From the NCBI GenBank assembly GCA_017303395.1, contig JAFLBN010000015.1, forward strand, positions 1 to 64,000: a stretch of 64,000 bases of DNA, read 5' to 3'. The DNA is from Chitinophagales bacterium (GTDB lineage Bacteria; Bacteroidota; Bacteroidia; Chitinophagales; Chitinophagaceae). This document shows, piece by piece, positions 8,457 to 18,424 of this stretch (positions are counted from its first letter, which is position 1; each line of letters opens with the position of its first letter). Under the pieces are notes generated by a model, which saw nothing but the letters and a program-made list of their open reading frames with translations, did no database searches and was not told the origin of the DNA. The position numbers and the translations under genes were made by a program.

Positions 8457-9563
8457 TTAACGGATGAAACGCAGTGAAAATACGTGTACTCCTGTAGCCG
8501 GACGCTGAGTCGGGCGATAAGAATAGTCTATAGCCAGTGTTGGGCCAGTTTCACCAATACGTGTTTGCACAGTAGCACCTGCACTAAAACCAGTATACAT
8601 AGTAGTGCTGTTTGCAGTACCTATGTTTCTTTCGTAACGGTATGCCCCACGCAACATAAACATCTCTTTGAATGAATATTCAACGCCTAAGCCAAGAAAA
8701 TCATTATTGAAAGAGTTTGATGTAAAATTAGCCATTGGCGTTACTCTGTGTTTAGGCATTGCAGCAGCTGCATTATCAGTAGCTTGTGCATCAGTAGCCG
8801 GTTGATTTGCTTCATCCAGATAGAAATCATATGCAACGCCGAAATTTAAATAAGTAGGCATTTCAAACTTCTCTGAAGGAACTTGTGTAGACATTGGATA
8901 CTCCCCTTGTTCTGCAGTGTTTTCAGTACTGAAACCAGTACCGGAAAAACGCATGTTGGTACCTATATTACGGAGTGTAATACCAAAGTGGAAGTTATCT
9001 CTCTTACCAGTTACATATTGTATACCTGCTTCAAATGCCATACCAGTCGATCTGATGTTTGAAATTTGTTCAGACACAAACGTTGCGGCAATACCTGCAT
9101 GTATACTTTTAGAGAAAGATTTAGCATAGCCAAGTTGCATATTGAATAACTGCGGCTTGTATGAACCTGAACTACCTTCAGGATTGTCATAGTCAGTTAT
9201 TGTTATTTCACCCATGCTAAGTGCCATAATATTTATACCTAACGTACCTGAATTTTTGCCCAGTTTTTGCGCAAATCCCAGATTGTTAACACCAATACCA
9301 CTACCTCTTAAAAAGAGGCTGTATGAAGCACCTAATTCCGTTTTATTAACAAATGCAAGACCAGCAATGTTTGTTTTCATTGCGTCTACACCTTTTACCT
9401 GCGCTGTATTCATACCAAATACACCTGTACTCTGCCCCCACGGGTTGATAAGCAGTTCAGATGCACCTGCCTGACCAGTACGATCTTTGTTACCAGCCAA
9501 TACATGCGTAGTAGTTCCCAACGCAATAGCAGCAACAAGAAATCCAGTAGATATTTTTTTCAT
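8457..9563 (-). CDS. PorV/PorQ-family outer membrane barrel protein
   Basis: 368 residues with a signal peptide (MKKISTGFLVAAIALGTTTHVLAG). The mature start (GQAGASELLINPWGQSTGVFGMNTA, then MKTNIAGLAF) matches the FadL-like PorV/PorQ family start, in which an NPAGLAF-type motif follows. The rest shows amphipathic strands with glycine turns. In T9SS, PorV is a shuttle that carries cargo from the translocon SprA to the attachment complex. This copy lies at the end of an operon with a TonB-dependent receptor and a 1312-residue surface protein, so it is probably a specialised paralogue rather than the main PorV. An Ala/Asp-rich loop (AnQPATDAQATDNAAAAMP) stands out. Confidence 0.8.
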   Translation of the reverse strand: MKKISTGFLVAAIALGTTTHVLAGNKDRTGQAGASELLINPWGQSTGVFGMNTAQVKGVDAMKTNIAGLAFVNKTELGASYSLFLRGSGIGVNNLGFAQKLGKNSGTLGINIMALSMGEITITDYDNPEGSSGSYKPQLFNMQLGYAKSFSKSIHAGIAATFVSEQISNIRSTGMAFEAGIQYVTGKRDNFHFGITLRNIGTNMRFSGTGFSTENTAEQGEYPMSTQVPSEKFEMPTYLNFGVAYDFYLDEANQPATDAQATDNAAAAMPKHRVTPMANFTSNSFNNDFLGLGVEYSFKEMFMLRGAYRYERNIGTANSTTMYTGFSAGATVQTRIGETGPTLAIDYSYRPTQRPATGVHVFSLRFIR

Positions 9564-9587
9564 AAGAATCTTATGTTATTTTAAAAC

Positions 9588-9607
9588 GGGCCGGCCATAA
9601 CCGGCCC
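9588..9607 (-). terminator. GC-rich hairpin between the 1312-residue gene and the porV-like gene
   Basis: Stem GGGCCGG/CCGGCCC (9588-9594 with 9601-9607), loop of 6. On the minus strand it is followed by GTTTTAAAATAAC, a poor T-tract. It sits inside an operon, so it may be an attenuator that lowers expression of the downstream gene, or an RNA-stabilising element. Confidence 0.45.
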
Positions 9608-9621
9608 TTAATTTTATTCTA

Positions 9622-12600
9622 TTAATAGCTAATGATATCTATCGGACGCATAGCACCGAACCATTTAACAACTGTCTCACCAATACCTTCAGCATTTATG
9701 TGCATCAGATACATACCGCTTGCTATTGGTAAACCTTTAGCATTCCTGATATCCCAATCTACGAATGATACATTCGGATTGTCTTTTTCAAGTTTACGTA
9801 TCAATGAACCATCTAATGAATAGATGCTGATAGTTGCACGTTTTGGCAGGTTGATGATTCTAACACGAGTATCAAGCCTGTTATTCTCAAAGCCGGAATA
9901 TGCGTAGTACGGATTAGGTACTGCATGTATTCTCTTCAGCAATGCATCACGCTGGTCATTTGTCTGATCTTTGAGTGGTGTAGGTGCCAAATCTGTAGTG
10001 CTGAAGCTATATAAAGGTGCATCAGCATTTCTAGCAGGTGTTGTTTGCAGTGAAGATCTGTATTTAGCATAAGGACGATCTACCCTGAACCTGATACGTA
10101 CATCATTTGGTATCAAACCATCCTGAATTGACTTATACTGATAGCCCTCTGCAAGCAATGGTAAACCTACCCATTGGATTGTTTTCAGCGCAGCATTTTG
10201 CTGTATTTCAGTTTGACCCATTTGCTGCCTGAATGTAGCACAAGAGTCATAACGCGTATTCATTACATAGATATAATGTTTACCACCGTTGATAACACTA
10301 CCAAAACCAGAAATATTATCGGTAGTTGGGTTCCAGATCATATCTGTACCACCATATTGTTTCAGCCAAGAGTCTTCACCAAATACGATGTTCAGACGCT
10401 CACCTGTTTCAATGTTGATAGCATAACCAGGGAACCAAGACATACCAGTATCACCAGGTGTAGTAGAGTATGTCGGGCGACCGCTACCATCTACATCCAG
10501 ATTCCAGCTTTTGTGGCTTCTGATGGTGAATTTTCTGATTTTGCCTTCAGACAAACCTTGTTCATCCTGCATTTCGAGTACGGCACATCTTGTCCATTTT
10601 GTTTTGTCAGATGTCAAAACTATGTCCACACTCGGAAGATTATATAAAGTACTTGAAGTAGCTTTTTTGATAACACCAAAACCACATACAGAACGATTCT
10701 CATCAGTAGCCAAGCCATAAGGTGCCCATGTACCTTTATGTATCGGACTCAGAGGAAGCAGATTTTCATATATCTGCGCAGATGTATCATAACCAAGACC
10801 TGTACGATCATTATAATCACAACGGCTGTATGTATCTGAAGTATGACCACTTCTAATCCAGTTATTCAAAGACCTTGCTTCTTCATCCTGAACACCAACT
10901 AACCATTGTCTTGCCGGGTCGTCAAAAGTGATGCTTGATGTAATGAGACCATTTGATCCGGCCTGATCTTCACCAGGGCGAAGTGTTTGTTGAATTGTTA
11001 CAGAAATACCATATTTCTCGATGATTTGTTCGTCAGGCTCTACTATACCGTAGTTACCTTCGCTATAAATGGTATCATTATTAGAAGTATTGATAAGCTT
11101 CCAACCATTATACGGACTTAACAAATTGCTCGTTGGTGATTGTGTTGTCTGATCTATATACAGTTCGAAATTTGCAGCTTGAATGCTACGAGGATCTATA
11201 ACTTTTACTTTTACTGGACCGTAGCCTGGCTGGTAAGTAGGATATACTGATTGAGAAGTACCACCAAACAGTGCCTCTTTTTCAGATTCTTCTGTCAGCC
11301 TTAATTCATTGTGACCATTACCTGTACCTTCAAGACGCTTGATGATAACACCAGAGCCATAGTCTGCATTCAGAACAGTACCCATGTCACCATTAGCAGG
11401 ATTTGGCATTGCAGCAACTACTGGTATAGGAATACCACCTGCACCGTGAGAACTTTCCAGATAAGCAACATCCTGTGTAGAGTCTACTTTTCTAGGATTG
11501 AACGGAGCAAAGTTATTGTAAGCATATGCAACGGCTACGAAATAGTAGTTACGATAGTTTACCAGACGAGTATCGTTGCTGCTGTTGTTAGCAAATTTAT
11601 CAGTATTAATTTCAATACTGTGTACAATACCGCTATCCTTACCGGTTACTTTTACGATAGGTACATAAACAGAGTCTCCGATATCAGTCCTTTTATCGTA
11701 ATTGATGATACGTGTAACACCATTTTTAATATCACAAGTATAAATTTCGGATGCAACATCACCGTTTATAGAGCCGTCTGCATTGTATATCTGTGATGGT
11801 TGTACCAGAGAGTTTTTCAATTGGAATATTCTGTAACCTTCAAACTTGTACAGAGAATCCGGACTCTTAACATACTTAGCAGCTTTTGTAGAAGACACAC
11901 GATATTTAGGATCTGTGCTACGACCATAGCGCTCCCTGAAGTTATTGCTACCAAAATCATTAACTATGTAAAGTATGATTTTCCTGTCCATTTCCCTTGC
12001 TACCAGTCTTGGAGCTTCAGGACCTTCAATTGTTTGGAAGTTATTATCAAACAGTGCTTGTGCTGCATCATCCGCTACACGGATTTTTTTGAAGCTGGTT
12101 GTAGGACAACCACCTGCGTCTGCTACCCATACCGCACCAATTGTGATATCATTTACAACACCTGGTTCCAGTTTGAAAGGACCTGCAGAGTGTACAAAAC
12201 GTCTGTCACCAACAGGATTCAAACAAGCACATTCAGACCATTCGCTTTTATTTTCAGGATCGCCGAAGAATACAAAACGTGAAGGTAAAGTAGTACCATA
12301 TGCTTTGGAGTTTATACCAGGACCTTGGAAGTCATTGCTGAAACGCTGACCATTCCTGATAGAACCCGTCATATAGTTATATATCTGCGTACCATTATCA
12401 GGGTTACCGATAATACTACCATCGTTATTGTAATAAGTGAACGATTCCATACCCAGACGTTTGTATTTAGTCTGAGTGACACCATTTATAACAGTATCAC
12501 CATTAGGCTTGTTCGGACCTTTAAAGAAGTCAACACCTACCATTGGAACTTTAGAGCCATAACTATTAATCTGACCATTACCATCTTCACTGGCACCATT

Positions 12601-13560
12601 ATAAAGAATACCAAGACCACGGGTAGTATCACATCCTATATAGTCATCACGATAATAGCCAAGGTCAGCATCTGTCCATGTAGCAACATAAGTACTATCT
12701 AATTGTAGATTACTGCGGTTAACAAGACGATAATTGTAGAATGAGGCATCATTCAGATAGTCTTTGGTAGAATATGCGAAAGCGCTAGCCTGCACTTCTA
12801 TACCAATACCTTCTGTTTGAGATTGTTGTTTTGTGTTACCCTTGTCGTTGAATACCCACCAGATAAACTGATCGCCAAATATATCTGGATAGTCTCCATC
12901 TTTCCATTCATATTTACCATCATTGTCTTTGTCAATAAAAGGTGCGTAGCTTTTAGTTGCAGTCTCCAGATTTAGGTTATTCCCCCTATTACCTACGGCG
13001 TCAGGGTTACCTTTTGCAGGCCATTGTACAATGGTTTCAAAAGATACATCACTACCTGCAGCAGCTGGGTCTGATAATGCCCTGAACTTCAGGATATCTG
13101 ATTTATTGATTTTCCAGAATCTATCCCATTCAGCACAATCAGCTTCTGAAACAGAAGCCTGATCATCCAATGGGCCAGGCCAATAGTCATTACCATCCTG
13201 TCTGTAGGTCTGTGCAGCAACCTTAAGCTGTCCTTGCGCATCTTTACCACCTATCCATACAGAACCGGCAAATAGTGAGTTTTTACGACTACCTTTCGGA
13301 ATTTCGTAACGTGCCTCACCGGTACCATTATCCCACCACATATCACCACCTGTCATCAAACGTGCACGCACGTTGTTGATATCAAGGTCAATTTTTGCTT
13401 CGGCGGGTTTACATGTGCTCGCAGTCGTTTTCAATTGGCCTCCTGTAGTCTTTAATTGACCATTATTGTCAATATTCGGACGTGCCATGACACTTGTAAA
13501 CGCTCCTGAAAGCGCCAACATCGCGACTGTTGCAATTATTTTTCTATCCTTAAACATCAT
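9622..13560 (-). CDS. Giant secreted protein with FlgD-like C-terminal sorting region
   Basis: 1312 residues with a signal peptide (LSGAFTSVMA) and no recognisable enzyme domain. After a short QLKTTGGQLKTT duplication, the mature part opens with LDINNVRARLMTGGDMWWD, a start I associate with a family of large Bacteroidota surface proteins. An Asp-rich DKDNDGKYEWKDGDYPD stretch resembles a calcium loop. The C-terminus (VPNPYYAYSGFENN, then SIYSLDGSLIRKL and GLPIASGMYLMHI) is FlgD/T9SS-tail like, but continues with a distinct FGAMRPIDIISY extension. It lies between a TonB-dependent receptor (37 bases upstream) and a PorV-like barrel. Probably a surface partner of that receptor; ligand unknown. 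Confidence 0.75.
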   Translation of the reverse strand: MMFKDRKIIATVAMLALSGAFTSVMARPNIDNNGQLKTTGGQLKTTASTCKPAEAKIDLDINNVRARLMTGGDMWWDNGTGEARYEIPKGSRKNSLFAGSVWIGGKDAQGQLKVAAQTYRQDGNDYWPGPLDDQASVSEADCAEWDRFWKINKSDILKFRALSDPAAAGSDVSFETIVQWPAKGNPDAVGNRGNNLNLETATKSYAPFIDKDNDGKYEWKDGDYPDIFGDQFIWWVFNDKGNTKQQSQTEGIGIEVQASAFAYSTKDYLNDASFYNYRLVNRSNLQLDSTYVATWTDADLGYYRDDYIGCDTTRGLGILYNGASEDGNGQINSYGSKVPMVGVDFFKGPNKPNGDTVINGVTQTKYKRLGMESFTYYNNDGSIIGNPDNGTQIYNYMTGSIRNGQRFSNDFQGPGINSKAYGTTLPSRFVFFGDPENKSEWSECACLNPVGDRRFVHSAGPFKLEPGVVNDITIGAVWVADAGGCPTTSFKKIRVADDAAQALFDNNFQTIEGPEAPRLVAREMDRKIILYIVNDFGSNNFRERYGRSTDPKYRVSSTKAAKYVKSPDSLYKFEGYRIFQLKNSLVQPSQIYNADGSINGDVASEIYTCDIKNGVTRIINYDKRTDIGDSVYVPIVKVTGKDSGIVHSIEINTDKFANNSSNDTRLVNYRNYYFVAVAYAYNNFAPFNPRKVDSTQDVAYLESSHGAGGIPIPVVAAMPNPANGDMGTVLNADYGSGVIIKRLEGTGNGHNELRLTEESEKEALFGGTSQSVYPTYQPGYGPVKVKVIDPRSIQAANFELYIDQTTQSPTSNLLSPYNGWKLINTSNNDTIYSEGNYGIVEPDEQIIEKYGISVTIQQTLRPGEDQAGSNGLITSSITFDDPARQWLVGVQDEEARSLNNWIRSGHTSDTYSRCDYNDRTGLGYDTSAQIYENLLPLSPIHKGTWAPYGLATDENRSVCGFGVIKKATSSTLYNLPSVDIVLTSDKTKWTRCAVLEMQDEQGLSEGKIRKFTIRSHKSWNLDVDGSGRPTYSTTPGDTGMSWFPGYAINIETGERLNIVFGEDSWLKQYGGTDMIWNPTTDNISGFGSVINGGKHYIYVMNTRYDSCATFRQQMGQTEIQQNAALKTIQWVGLPLLAEGYQYKSIQDGLIPNDVRIRFRVDRPYAKYRSSLQTTPARNADAPLYSFSTTDLAPTPLKDQTNDQRDALLKRIHAVPNPYYAYSGFENNRLDTRVRIINLPKRATISIYSLDGSLIRKLEKDNPNVSFVDWDIRNAKGLPIASGMYLMHINAEGIGETVVKWFGAMRPIDIISY

Positions 13561-13597
13561 AACTCCTTTTAAGTTATTATTTCAAACAATTGTTTTA

Positions 13598-16500
13598 TTA
13601 AAAATTAAGCTGCAAACCCAGGTTTATACGCCTTGGCAGGTTTATGTTATTGTGATTCCACAAAGACATATTATAGTAGTCTATGTAAGAAAGCCTGCTA
13701 ACCTGTGTTTGAGAAGCGAGGTTACCTTGTGCAGATGCAAGAAATCCATCATCATCAGCACGACCTGTAAAGCCATCTACAGTGATGATATCTTTGATGT
13801 TAAACAAGTTTGTAACATATACAAATGCATTCAGCATCAGTGGGCGTTTGCCAGGTGTTTCAGAAGCAGATTTGCCTGTGAACAGTTTATTCAGTTCGAA
13901 ATCTTTATCTGCCCTTACATCAAAACCAAAGTGCCATCCAAGACGAGAGCCATTAACGCCACCGTCAATTTCATTTGTAACAGATGTCGGCTGCCTGTAT
14001 TTTGTATAAGGTTCACCGCTGCGGGCTCTTGCTATGAAGTTGATACCTGCATTTTCCAATATGTGTTTACCACCAACTACCGGACCTTCATTTTGCTCGT
14101 AGCGATAATCTACGTTTGCAACTATATTGTGCCTAGAGTCATAGTCAAGAACATTTGTCATACGCATATTTGGCAAGCCAGCAGATATGAAGTTTTGCAG
14201 AATACCAGAACCTATACCATTTCTTGCAGTAGATCGAGAGTTAGAGCCAGTACCTTCTGCAAATTGCAATGTATAAGCGATGTTCATACGCAGATTACCT
14301 ATCCTGCGCATATCATATGTAAGCGTAAACCCTTTAGCTGTAGAGAAGTCCCTGTTACCATATGTATAGTATGTTACAGGCCATGCAAACAAATAAGGAC
14401 GTACCTGTATCATATCCCTACGCTCTTTGTAGAATGCAGTGATAGTAACAGCTGTTTGTTTAGTCAGTGCTTGTTTAAAACCAACTTCATAATCTATAAG
14501 TTTCTGAGGTTTCAGATTAGGGTTGTTGATGATATCCTGAGTATTGTTTGTCAGATAATAGTAATCTGATGCAGGAGTAAACACACCTTCAGTAGGCCTT
14601 TGTACCATTACGTCGTAGTGAGCATAGAATAATGCCTGATCTGCTACAGGGAAACTGAAAGATATACGCGGCGCAACGTTTACCTGTGGTTTATAGTCAG
14701 TAAATGACCTTTCAGGATCAAACGTCGGGCTCTTAATATTTGCATTACCGTCTTTCAACAATGGTTGAGGATCGCGACCACCACTGTAGTTTTTCAATAC
14801 ATTAGGGTCTTCAATCAATTTACCTGAATAATCATACCAATCATCTCCATTACGATAACCGATGATATTAGCAGAGTTAGACTGGTTATTATTTACATAC
14901 ACAACGTAATCATCTCCAATGTTAGATGGGCGCACACCGCCATTATATGTGTTTGTGATATTTCTACCGGTAGAATTATTACTAATATCGCGTGCAGTGT
15001 ATGTTTCGTACAATGAATAAGGGTCTTTCAACACTTTTGTATTAGCATCGAAACGATCGATACGCACACCAAGGTTGAAGTTAAGGTCTTTGTAAGAAAA
15101 TTTATCTAACAAATAACCTGCTATATAACTTGGTCTGTATGCTCCCACCTCACGTGTGTAATTGCCATTAGCATCCTTCTTTGTAAAGAAGTCATTAAAG
15201 TTCACTTGGCCTTTCAACCTTTTGCCCGCATAGTCATAACCACGATAGCCTACAAATGGAACACCACTATTCAGCAACTCATCTGCAGAGAACATATCTA
15301 AAGAGAACATAGAAGGATCATAGTTATCGACATCTACGTAGTCAGAAGCTTTCAAACCAAGTTTGTTTCTCAGATTTTGTCCGAATGCAGTAATCGTATC
15401 TACCTGACGAGCATATATAATAGTATCGTACGGAGACGGTGAAACCACACCATCCAATACTTGTTGCCTTGTATATTGTTGACCATTTATCAGGAATATT
15501 GGATTAGAGTAATCCAGGCTGATATGGCTATTACTTAACTGACGTGCATACTGCCATAAGTTAGTACCACCGGCAAAGTTGCTAGCAGAATAACCACGAT
15601 CTACTTGTTGTTGATAATAAAGACCAAACTCTATCTGGTGGCGTATTTTAGAAGGCTGAAAATCGAAAGATGCATCTACTGCTACAGCAAACTGATCAAC
15701 AGATGCTTTACTGAAGCCACCAATAGTATTACCAACATTATTATATCTGCCATAAACAGGATTAGGCGAATAGCCATTTGTCAAAAAGTTTTGAGCATAT
15801 ATGCTGTTTAATGAAATGGGTTGAGAACCATTTTCATTGTAAAACTGTGTAGTATAGTTAGCAAGTGTAGGGTTCAATTCAGACCTTTCATAGGTTACAC
15901 CATTCGATACCCTATCCAACACCATACGTATCCCTGACAATCCTGTAGTATCATCAACACCAAGTGCATACAATGACGCATAATTTGTCGTGAATTTACC
16001 GTAATAGTAATATTTGAATATATCTTCTCCGAATTTCGGATTTTTCTGAGTTTGATATTCTTTCTGATAGTCTGCCTGAATGCTATAGTACGCATTAGAT
16101 ATTGCAGGTTTCTTTTCACCAGGGTTGGTAGGCGCTGATGCAAAACGCTGTGTCAAGCGCGCATATGCACGGCCTGTATAGTTATCCAATTGAGGAATCG
16201 CATCCAATGCAAAGAGAGAAAGACCTCTTTGGTAGTTATATTGTTTAGAATAGTTGAATGTACCACCTATCTGAAGGTTAAGATTATCATCCAACTGGAA
16301 ATCCAAACGACCGTTCAACCTGCCTTCTGTAGTAGATGCGTTTGGCCTTGCCTTAACTGTTTTAAAATCGCTAAGACGTAAAAATTCAGTAGAATAGTTA
16401 AATACTTTAGTACCGTTAGATGTAGGTGTTGCAACAAGTGGCTTATCACTCACTCTTTCCAGCACACCATCATTTGGCTGATAGTGGCGTGTCCACCATG

Positions 16501-17368
16501 GTGTTCTGTCCTTATCATAATAAAAATCACCATCTAACCTGAAACCAACTATTGGTTTTTTATTTACACTGTCAATTTTTTTGCTAAACAGTGGGCCAGA
16601 TAAATTGAAGTTAACCAGATTGTGGCCATAACCGTCAACAGATTTTTCCAACAATACACCACCTGACAACTCTTTAGATACACCTTTTGTAGTGATGTTG
16701 ATGATACCACCAATAGCATCACCATATTTTGCTGATACACCAGATTGCATTACTTCTACCTGATCTACAGCGCCCTGAGAAAGGTTTGTACCGCGAGAGC
16801 CATATACCCTGATACCGTCAATAATATATACAGCACCATCACCACGCGCACCACCGATATTCAGGCCGGTACCACCTTCACGTTGTTGATAAACACCAGC
16901 ACTCTGAGAAACAACAGACTGCGTGCTACGCGTAGGCATCTGCTCTATCTGCTCAGATGTAATCGTTGTCTTTTCACTTGTCGGGTCAACCAACGGAATT
17001 CTGTAGGTAGTAACTGTTACATCTTTAAGCTGTGTAGATGTAGCCATCGTAATGTTCAGGCTTGTATTTTTATCAGGGCTAACGATTACACCAGTGGTAA
17101 TGCTTTCCTTGAAGCCTGTATATTTAATAGATACATCATAACGGCCCGGACTTAAGGGTTTTGCCATGTAGGTACCATCTTCATCTGTAACAACGGTGAG
17201 TTTTTTAACACCACCCTCTTTTACTTCAATGAAAGCACCAATGAGAGGTTCCTTGTTGTTGTCTAATACCTTACCGGTAATACCACCCACCTGGGCCATA
17301 GCTACACCGGCAACGCCTACAAACAGTAAAAGGAATAAATAACGTAGTGAACGTGTCATATCCTGCAT
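13598..17368 (-). CDS. TonB-dependent outer membrane receptor with N-terminal carboxypeptidase-like domain
   Basis: About 1256 residues. Signal peptide (YLFLLLFVGVAGVAMAQ), then a carboxypeptidase-regulatory-like domain (GGITGKVLDNNKEPLIGAFIEV...TGFKE), then the plug (QSVVSQSAGVYQQ, GARGDGAVYIIDGIRVYG, VEVMQSGVSAKYGDAIGGIINITTKG) and a long barrel ending LPRRINLGLQLNF. No SusD gene follows, so it is not a SusCD pair. A TTG at 17386 is possible, but ATG at 17368 or 17359 is favoured; the latter has AGGA close upstream. First gene of the operon with the 1312-residue protein and PorV-like barrel. Confidence 0.9.
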   Translation of the reverse strand: MQDMTRSLRYLFLLLFVGVAGVAMAQVGGITGKVLDNNKEPLIGAFIEVKEGGVKKLTVVTDEDGTYMAKPLSPGRYDVSIKYTGFKESITTGVIVSPDKNTSLNITMATSTQLKDVTVTTYRIPLVDPTSEKTTITSEQIEQMPTRSTQSVVSQSAGVYQQREGGTGLNIGGARGDGAVYIIDGIRVYGSRGTNLSQGAVDQVEVMQSGVSAKYGDAIGGIINITTKGVSKELSGGVLLEKSVDGYGHNLVNFNLSGPLFSKKIDSVNKKPIVGFRLDGDFYYDKDRTPWWTRHYQPNDGVLERVSDKPLVATPTSNGTKVFNYSTEFLRLSDFKTVKARPNASTTEGRLNGRLDFQLDDNLNLQIGGTFNYSKQYNYQRGLSLFALDAIPQLDNYTGRAYARLTQRFASAPTNPGEKKPAISNAYYSIQADYQKEYQTQKNPKFGEDIFKYYYYGKFTTNYASLYALGVDDTTGLSGIRMVLDRVSNGVTYERSELNPTLANYTTQFYNENGSQPISLNSIYAQNFLTNGYSPNPVYGRYNNVGNTIGGFSKASVDQFAVAVDASFDFQPSKIRHQIEFGLYYQQQVDRGYSASNFAGGTNLWQYARQLSNSHISLDYSNPIFLINGQQYTRQQVLDGVVSPSPYDTIIYARQVDTITAFGQNLRNKLGLKASDYVDVDNYDPSMFSLDMFSADELLNSGVPFVGYRGYDYAGKRLKGQVNFNDFFTKKDANGNYTREVGAYRPSYIAGYLLDKFSYKDLNFNLGVRIDRFDANTKVLKDPYSLYETYTARDISNNSTGRNITNTYNGGVRPSNIGDDYVVYVNNNQSNSANIIGYRNGDDWYDYSGKLIEDPNVLKNYSGGRDPQPLLKDGNANIKSPTFDPERSFTDYKPQVNVAPRISFSFPVADQALFYAHYDVMVQRPTEGVFTPASDYYYLTNNTQDIINNPNLKPQKLIDYEVGFKQALTKQTAVTITAFYKERRDMIQVRPYLFAWPVTYYTYGNRDFSTAKGFTLTYDMRRIGNLRMNIAYTLQFAEGTGSNSRSTARNGIGSGILQNFISAGLPNMRMTNVLDYDSRHNIVANVDYRYEQNEGPVVGGKHILENAGINFIARARSGEPYTKYRQPTSVTNEIDGGVNGSRLGWHFGFDVRADKDFELNKLFTGKSASETPGKRPLMLNAFVYVTNLFNIKDIITVDGFTGRADDDGFLASAQGNLASQTQVSRLSYIDYYNMSLWNHNNINLPRRINLGLQLNF

Positions 17369-17413
17369 TAATAAATTATTAACCAAATGAACGGTAAAGA
17401 TAAAAACTTCTGT

Positions 17414-17421
17414 TAAAAGTA
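17414..17421 (-). promoter_or_regulatory. Candidate -7 element of the TonB-receptor operon
   Basis: TACTTTTA on the minus strand, about 45 bases before the receptor start. It differs from TAnnTTTG only in the last base; no clear -33 TTTG at 19 bases. Weak support. Confidence 0.35.
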
Positions 17422-17491
17422 CTACGGCAGTTTAGATTTTTTGTCAGATTTGTGTCGGTTTTCCTTACATTATCGTAAACATGTATACATC

Positions 17492-18424
17492 TTACAAACC
17501 CTTGACAATTTTATGCAGCAAAATATTGCTCATTTTATACACAGCTTCAAAACTATAGCCTGCTATATGTGGCGTCAGTACTGCATTTGGAAGGTTTGCC
17601 ACCTGTGCAAGCAATGCACGTTGTTTATCACTCATTACATTTAGTGGTTCTTCTTCCCAAACATCAATACATGCCCCACAAATTAGCTTTTCTTGCATAC
17701 CAAGCAGCAAAACTTCGTTATTTACCACTACACCCCTTGAAGTATTTACTAATATGAATGGCTTTCTAACACTTCGTAAAAAGTTTTCGTCAAAATAATG
17801 GGTCGTATCTGCCTGCAACGGAACATGAAAACTTATAATATCTGCCTGCTGAAAAATGGGGGTTAATGTCTCGCACTGCGTAACATAAGGCGGGAAGTCT
17901 TGCTTTTTGTACTTATCATAAGCAAGAATCTCCATATCGAAACCCATCAGCTTCTTTGCAAAAGCCCTGCCCGTATGGCCAAAACCTATCAAGCCAATGG
18001 TTTTGCCCTCCAGTTCTGTACCACGGTTTTCATCGCGCAGCCACAAGCCTTGCTTCACCTCGTTATTGCTTTGTATAATGCGCTTATTCAGGCTCAAAAG
18101 CATGCCTAGTGCGTGTTCTGCCACAGCATTGGCATTGCCGTCAGGGCTACCGAAGCACTTAATGCCCTTAGTTTCTGCATAGGGCACGTCTATCACCTCC
18201 ATACCACTACCCATGCGGCCTATCCACTGTAGTTGGGGAGCAGCATCTATCAGGCTTTTATCCAGTTGCAAGCGGGTAGATGTGATGATGCCTGTAACGT
18301 CCTTCACCAACTCAAAAGCCTGCTGCTGGCTTATCTTTTCATGTATCAGGCATTTATAGCCTGCTGCCTGTAGGCCATCCGTCAGTACGGGATGTACAGG
18401 TGCGGCAATCAGTACTTTCTTCAT
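17492..18424 (-). CDS. D-isomer 2-hydroxyacid dehydrogenase
   Basis: NAD-dependent oxidoreductase of the SerA/D-lactate dehydrogenase family, 310 residues. The Rossmann motif is LIGFGHTG, and the catalytic residues are readable: Arg in VNTSRG, Glu in WEEEPL and His in LTPHIAG. It lacks the C-terminal ACT domain of long SerA enzymes, so it could be a short phosphoglycerate dehydrogenase or act on another 2-hydroxyacid; substrate cannot be read. The start overlaps the rsmA stop by 4 bases (ATGA), so it is translated together with rsmA. Confidence 0.9.
   Translation of the reverse strand: MKKVLIAAPVHPVLTDGLQAAGYKCLIHEKISQQQAFELVKDVTGIITSTRLQLDKSLIDAAPQLQWIGRMGSGMEVIDVPYAETKGIKCFGSPDGNANAVAEHALGMLLSLNKRIIQSNNEVKQGLWLRDENRGTELEGKTIGLIGFGHTGRAFAKKLMGFDMEILAYDKYKKQDFPPYVTQCETLTPIFQQADIISFHVPLQADTTHYFDENFLRSVRKPFILVNTSRGVVVNNEVLLLGMQEKLICGACIDVWEEEPLNVMSDKQRALLAQVANLPNAVLTPHIAGYSFEAVYKMSNILLHKIVKGL

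Noticed and set aside
13466-14569. Long plus-strand open frame opposite the TonB-receptor genes
   Set aside because: Cys/Ile/Tyr-rich, no domain, and it lies over a well-supported receptor on the other strand; an artefact of codon bias.
13598-17368. SusC-SusD glycan uptake pair
   Set aside because: No SusD-like lipoprotein follows the receptor; the next gene is the 1312-residue surface protein.
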